Part shown: piece after piece, positions 7,444 to 9,281 of the stretch
How positions within the stretch are numbered: position 1 is the stretch's first letter
Layout: every line of letters begins with the position of its first letter
Source: Pedobacter sp.
GTDB taxonomy: Bacteria > Bacteroidota > Bacteroidia > Sphingobacteriales > Sphingobacteriaceae
DNA length: 9,281 nt
Direction: 5' to 3'
Assembly: GCA_004295885.1 (NCBI GenBank)
Contig: SEDG01000256.1
Coordinates: forward strand, 1 to 9,281
Notes under the pieces: model-generated
Seen by the model: only the letters and a program-made list of their open reading frames with translations
Databases searched by the model: none
What the model was told of the DNA's origin: nothing
Made by a program: the position numbers and the translations under genes

Positions 7444-8094
7444 ATGTCTAAAATAAAAGCATGCATTTTTGATCTTGATGGCGTTATCGTGGATACCGCA
7501 GTGTACCACTATAAAGCTTGGCGCAGGTTGGCAAATCAATTGGGATTTGATTTTACCGAAGAGCAAAACGAGCAACTAAAAGGTATCAGTAGAATAGAGT
7601 CCCTTAAAATAATATTAAATTGGGGAGCTGTCAGTAAGTCTGAAGAAGAAATGCAAGAACTTGCCACCTTGAAAAATATGTGGTATTTGGAGATGATTAC
7701 AAAGATGACGCCGAGCGATATCTTACCAGGTGCAAAAGAATTTTTAGAAGAAGTTAGGGCAAAAAAGTATCTAACAGCTTTAGGATCTGCCAGCAAAAAT
7801 TCGGAAATGATATTAAAACAGATTGGCTTGATGTATTTATTCGATGCCTTAGTTGATGGGAATAAAGTCACCAAATCTAAACCAAATCCAGAGGTATTTC
7901 TGGTTGGGGCAAAAGAATTAGACGTAAAGCCAGAAGAATGTGTTGTGTTTGAAGATGCAATTGCTGGGGTTGAGGCTGCAAAGGCTGGAAATATGAAAGC
8001 CGTGGGCATTGGTGAGACTGATGTCTTAAACCAAGCAGATTTGGTGGTAAAAGGGTTATTTGAAATGACCATAGAAAAATTGGAAAATTTATAA
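7444..8094 (+). CDS. pgmB: Beta-phosphoglucomutase (HAD superfamily)
   Basis: This 216-residue cytoplasmic enzyme interconverts beta-D-glucose-1-phosphate and glucose-6-phosphate via beta-glucose-1,6-bisphosphate. All key motifs match the well-studied Lactococcus enzyme: FDLDGVIVDTA with nucleophile Asp10 and acid/base Asp12, QLKGISR with Arg50, GSASKN (114-119), KSKPNPEVF with Lys146, and FEDAIAG with Glu170 and Asp171 for Mg2+ and phosphate binding. Length is normal. I chose ATG 7444, which gives the standard MSKIKACIFDLDG start and sits one base after the GH13 stop. An in-frame ATG at 7429 would add five residues and overlap the GH13 end. The GH65 phosphorylase that makes its substrate follows after six bases, which confirms the pathway. 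Translation may normally be coupled to termination of the GH13 gene, so the break in that gene could affect its expression. Confidence 0.96.
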   Translation: MSKIKACIFDLDGVIVDTAVYHYKAWRRLANQLGFDFTEEQNEQLKGISRIESLKIILNWGAVSKSEEEMQELATLKNMWYLEMITKMTPSDILPGAKEFLEEVRAKKYLTALGSASKNSEMILKQIGLMYLFDALVDGNKVTKSKPNPEVFLVGAKELDVKPEECVVFEDAIAGVEAAKAGNMKAVGIGETDVLNQADLVVKGLFEMTIEKLENL

Positions 8095-8100
8095 GCGAGA

Positions 8101-9281
8101 ATGAAGAACTATATTATACATAACGAGTGGCAAATTATTGAAGAAGGATTTGATCCACATTTGAATAAAATTTCGGAAAGTATCTTTAGCATTGGAAATG
8201 GAAGGATGGGGCAACGTGCCAATTTTGAAGAAGTTTATACTGGCGAAACCTTGCAAGGAAATTATCTTGCTGGTGTTTATTATCCTGATAAGACCAGAGT
8301 GGGTTGGTGGAAAAATGGTTATCCAGAATATTTTGCGAAGGTACTAAACGCTACGAATTGGATTGGTTTAAATATTAAGGTTAATGATAAGGTGCTTGAT
8401 TTAAATACTTGCGAAGTACAGGAATTTACTCGGGTGCTAGATATGCAAAAGGGGACATTAACCAGAAAATTTGTTGCCAAACAAACAAACGGGAACGTTC
8501 TCGAAGTTGAAGCCACTCGTTTTTGCAGTATAGTCGACGATGAAGCTGGTGTAATAAAATATACAATTACTCCACGAAATTTTGATGGAAAGATCTCGAT
8601 TGAATCTAGCTTGGATGGAGATGTTAAAAATCAAGACTCGAACTATGATGAGAAGTTTTGGAATGAAATAAGTGCAAGGGAAGACGGAGATTTTGTGTTA
8701 CTTAATCTGGAGACTAAAAAAACTGCATTTTGGGTAAGTTCTGCCATTCAAACATTTATAGTGCAAGCTGGCAACGATTTAGATTTAAAACCAATTTTCC
8801 AAAAGAAAGAAAAATATGTGGCACAACACTTTGAAGTTGCGGTTAAAAAAGACCAAGCCACCACCATTTACAAATATGCTGTAAATCTATCCTCAGAAAA
8901 TTATAAAAAGGAAGAATTAGAAAAATCCACTGTCCAAAGATTAAAGGAAGTTGTTGCCAAGGGATTTGAAAAAATGCTTAGCGAACAAGCTAATGCATGG
9001 AGCTTAAAATGGCAAAACGGAGATGTGATAATTGAGGGAGATGTGGCTGCTCAACAAGCGATCAGGTTTAATATTTTTCAATTGCATCAAACTTATACTG
9101 GAGAGGATGCTCGTTTAAATATCGGTCCGAAAGGCTTTACGGGCGAGAAATATGGAGGTTCTACTTACTGGGATACAGAAGCTTACTGTTTACCTTTTTA
9201 CTTAGCAACTGCACCACAACAAGTTGCAGAAAATCTGTTAATCTATCGTTACAACCATTTAGAGAAAGCCATTGAAAATGC
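8101..9281 (+). CDS. GH65 glycoside phosphorylase, probably maltose phosphorylase (N-terminal half, cut by window edge)
   Basis: There are 393 open codons from ATG 8101 to the edge, about half of the usual 750-780 residues. No signal peptide is present, so it is cytoplasmic. The N-terminus (EGFDP...ESIFSIGNGRMGQRANFEE, about residues 15-45) and the beta-sandwich domain (to about 250) are typical of GH65. The (alpha/alpha)6 barrel begins near residue 310, with GPKGFTGEKYGGSTYWDTE ending at Glu360; Trp357 and Asp358 lie in the family substrate-binding motif. The catalytic Glu and the acceptor-specificity loop lie beyond the window. The family phosphorolyses alpha-glucosides with inversion to beta-glucose-1-phosphate. 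The pgmB neighbour six bases upstream and the GH13 gene favour maltose, but kojibiose, trehalose or nigerose cannot be excluded. Confidence 0.93.
   Translation, partial: MKNYIIHNEWQIIEEGFDPHLNKISESIFSIGNGRMGQRANFEEVYTGETLQGNYLAGVYYPDKTRVGWWKNGYPEYFAKVLNATNWIGLNIKVNDKVLDLNTCEVQEFTRVLDMQKGTLTRKFVAKQTNGNVLEVEATRFCSIVDDEAGVIKYTITPRNFDGKISIESSLDGDVKNQDSNYDEKFWNEISAREDGDFVLLNLETKKTAFWVSSAIQTFIVQAGNDLDLKPIFQKKEKYVAQHFEVAVKKDQATTIYKYAVNLSSENYKKEELEKSTVQRLKEVVAKGFEKMLSEQANAWSLKWQNGDVIIEGDVAAQQAIRFNIFQLHQTYTGEDARLNIGPKGFTGEKYGGSTYWDTEAYCLPFYLATAPQQVAENLLIYRYNHLEKAIEN

Noticed and set aside
7536..8072. 178-codon minus-strand ORF opposite pgmB
   Set aside because: It is antisense to a well-conserved gene, has no recognisable motif, and its amino-acid make-up looks like a reverse-frame shadow.

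Overview
The window looks like chromosomal DNA from a Bacteroidota bacterium, most likely a Pedobacter-like Sphingobacteriaceae. The grounds are low GC, A-rich leaders instead of Shine-Dalgarno sites, a TonB-dependent receptor with an N-terminal carboxypeptidase-regulatory-like domain, a SusA-type periplasmic amylase, and TTTG / TAnnTTTG-like promoter elements. No rRNA, tRNA, CRISPR array, insertion sequence or phage gene was seen.

Left part, minus strand: a complete penicillin acylase family (N-terminal nucleophile) hydrolase spans 149-2581. Two bases after its stop, the start of a small hydrophobic membrane protein runs off the left edge (1-146). A 123-bp AT-rich divergent spacer separates the acylase from a large plus-strand TonB-dependent receptor (2705-5623). 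The receptor ends at a strong hairpin terminator (5637-5674), and no SusD-type lipoprotein follows it.

Right part, plus strand: a tight three-gene cluster for alpha-glucan/maltose use starts behind its own candidate promoter. It holds a secreted GH13 neopullulanase/cyclomaltodextrinase-like gene (5756-7442), then beta-phosphoglucomutase pgmB one base later (7444-8094), then a GH65 glycoside phosphorylase six bases later (8101 to the right edge, incomplete). The expected pathway is extracytoplasmic cleavage of alpha-glucans by GH13, phosphorolysis of maltose (or a related disaccharide) to beta-glucose-1-phosphate by GH65, and conversion to glucose-6-phosphate by PgmB.

The main surprise is that the GH13 gene is broken. 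Near 6612-6625 a stretch of roughly 50 codons is missing and the frame shifts. The lost stretch is the one that should carry the catalytic nucleophile Asp. The acid/base Glu and third catalytic Asp survive downstream in another frame, which is otherwise open to the normal C-terminus, so the lesion is either recent or an assembly error. A second oddity is a perfect 20-bp palindrome followed by a T-run (6018-6044) inside this gene, with a degenerate copy of its core in the GH65 gene. I found no clearly new biological system; most of the window is ordinary Bacteroidota carbohydrate and envelope biology.
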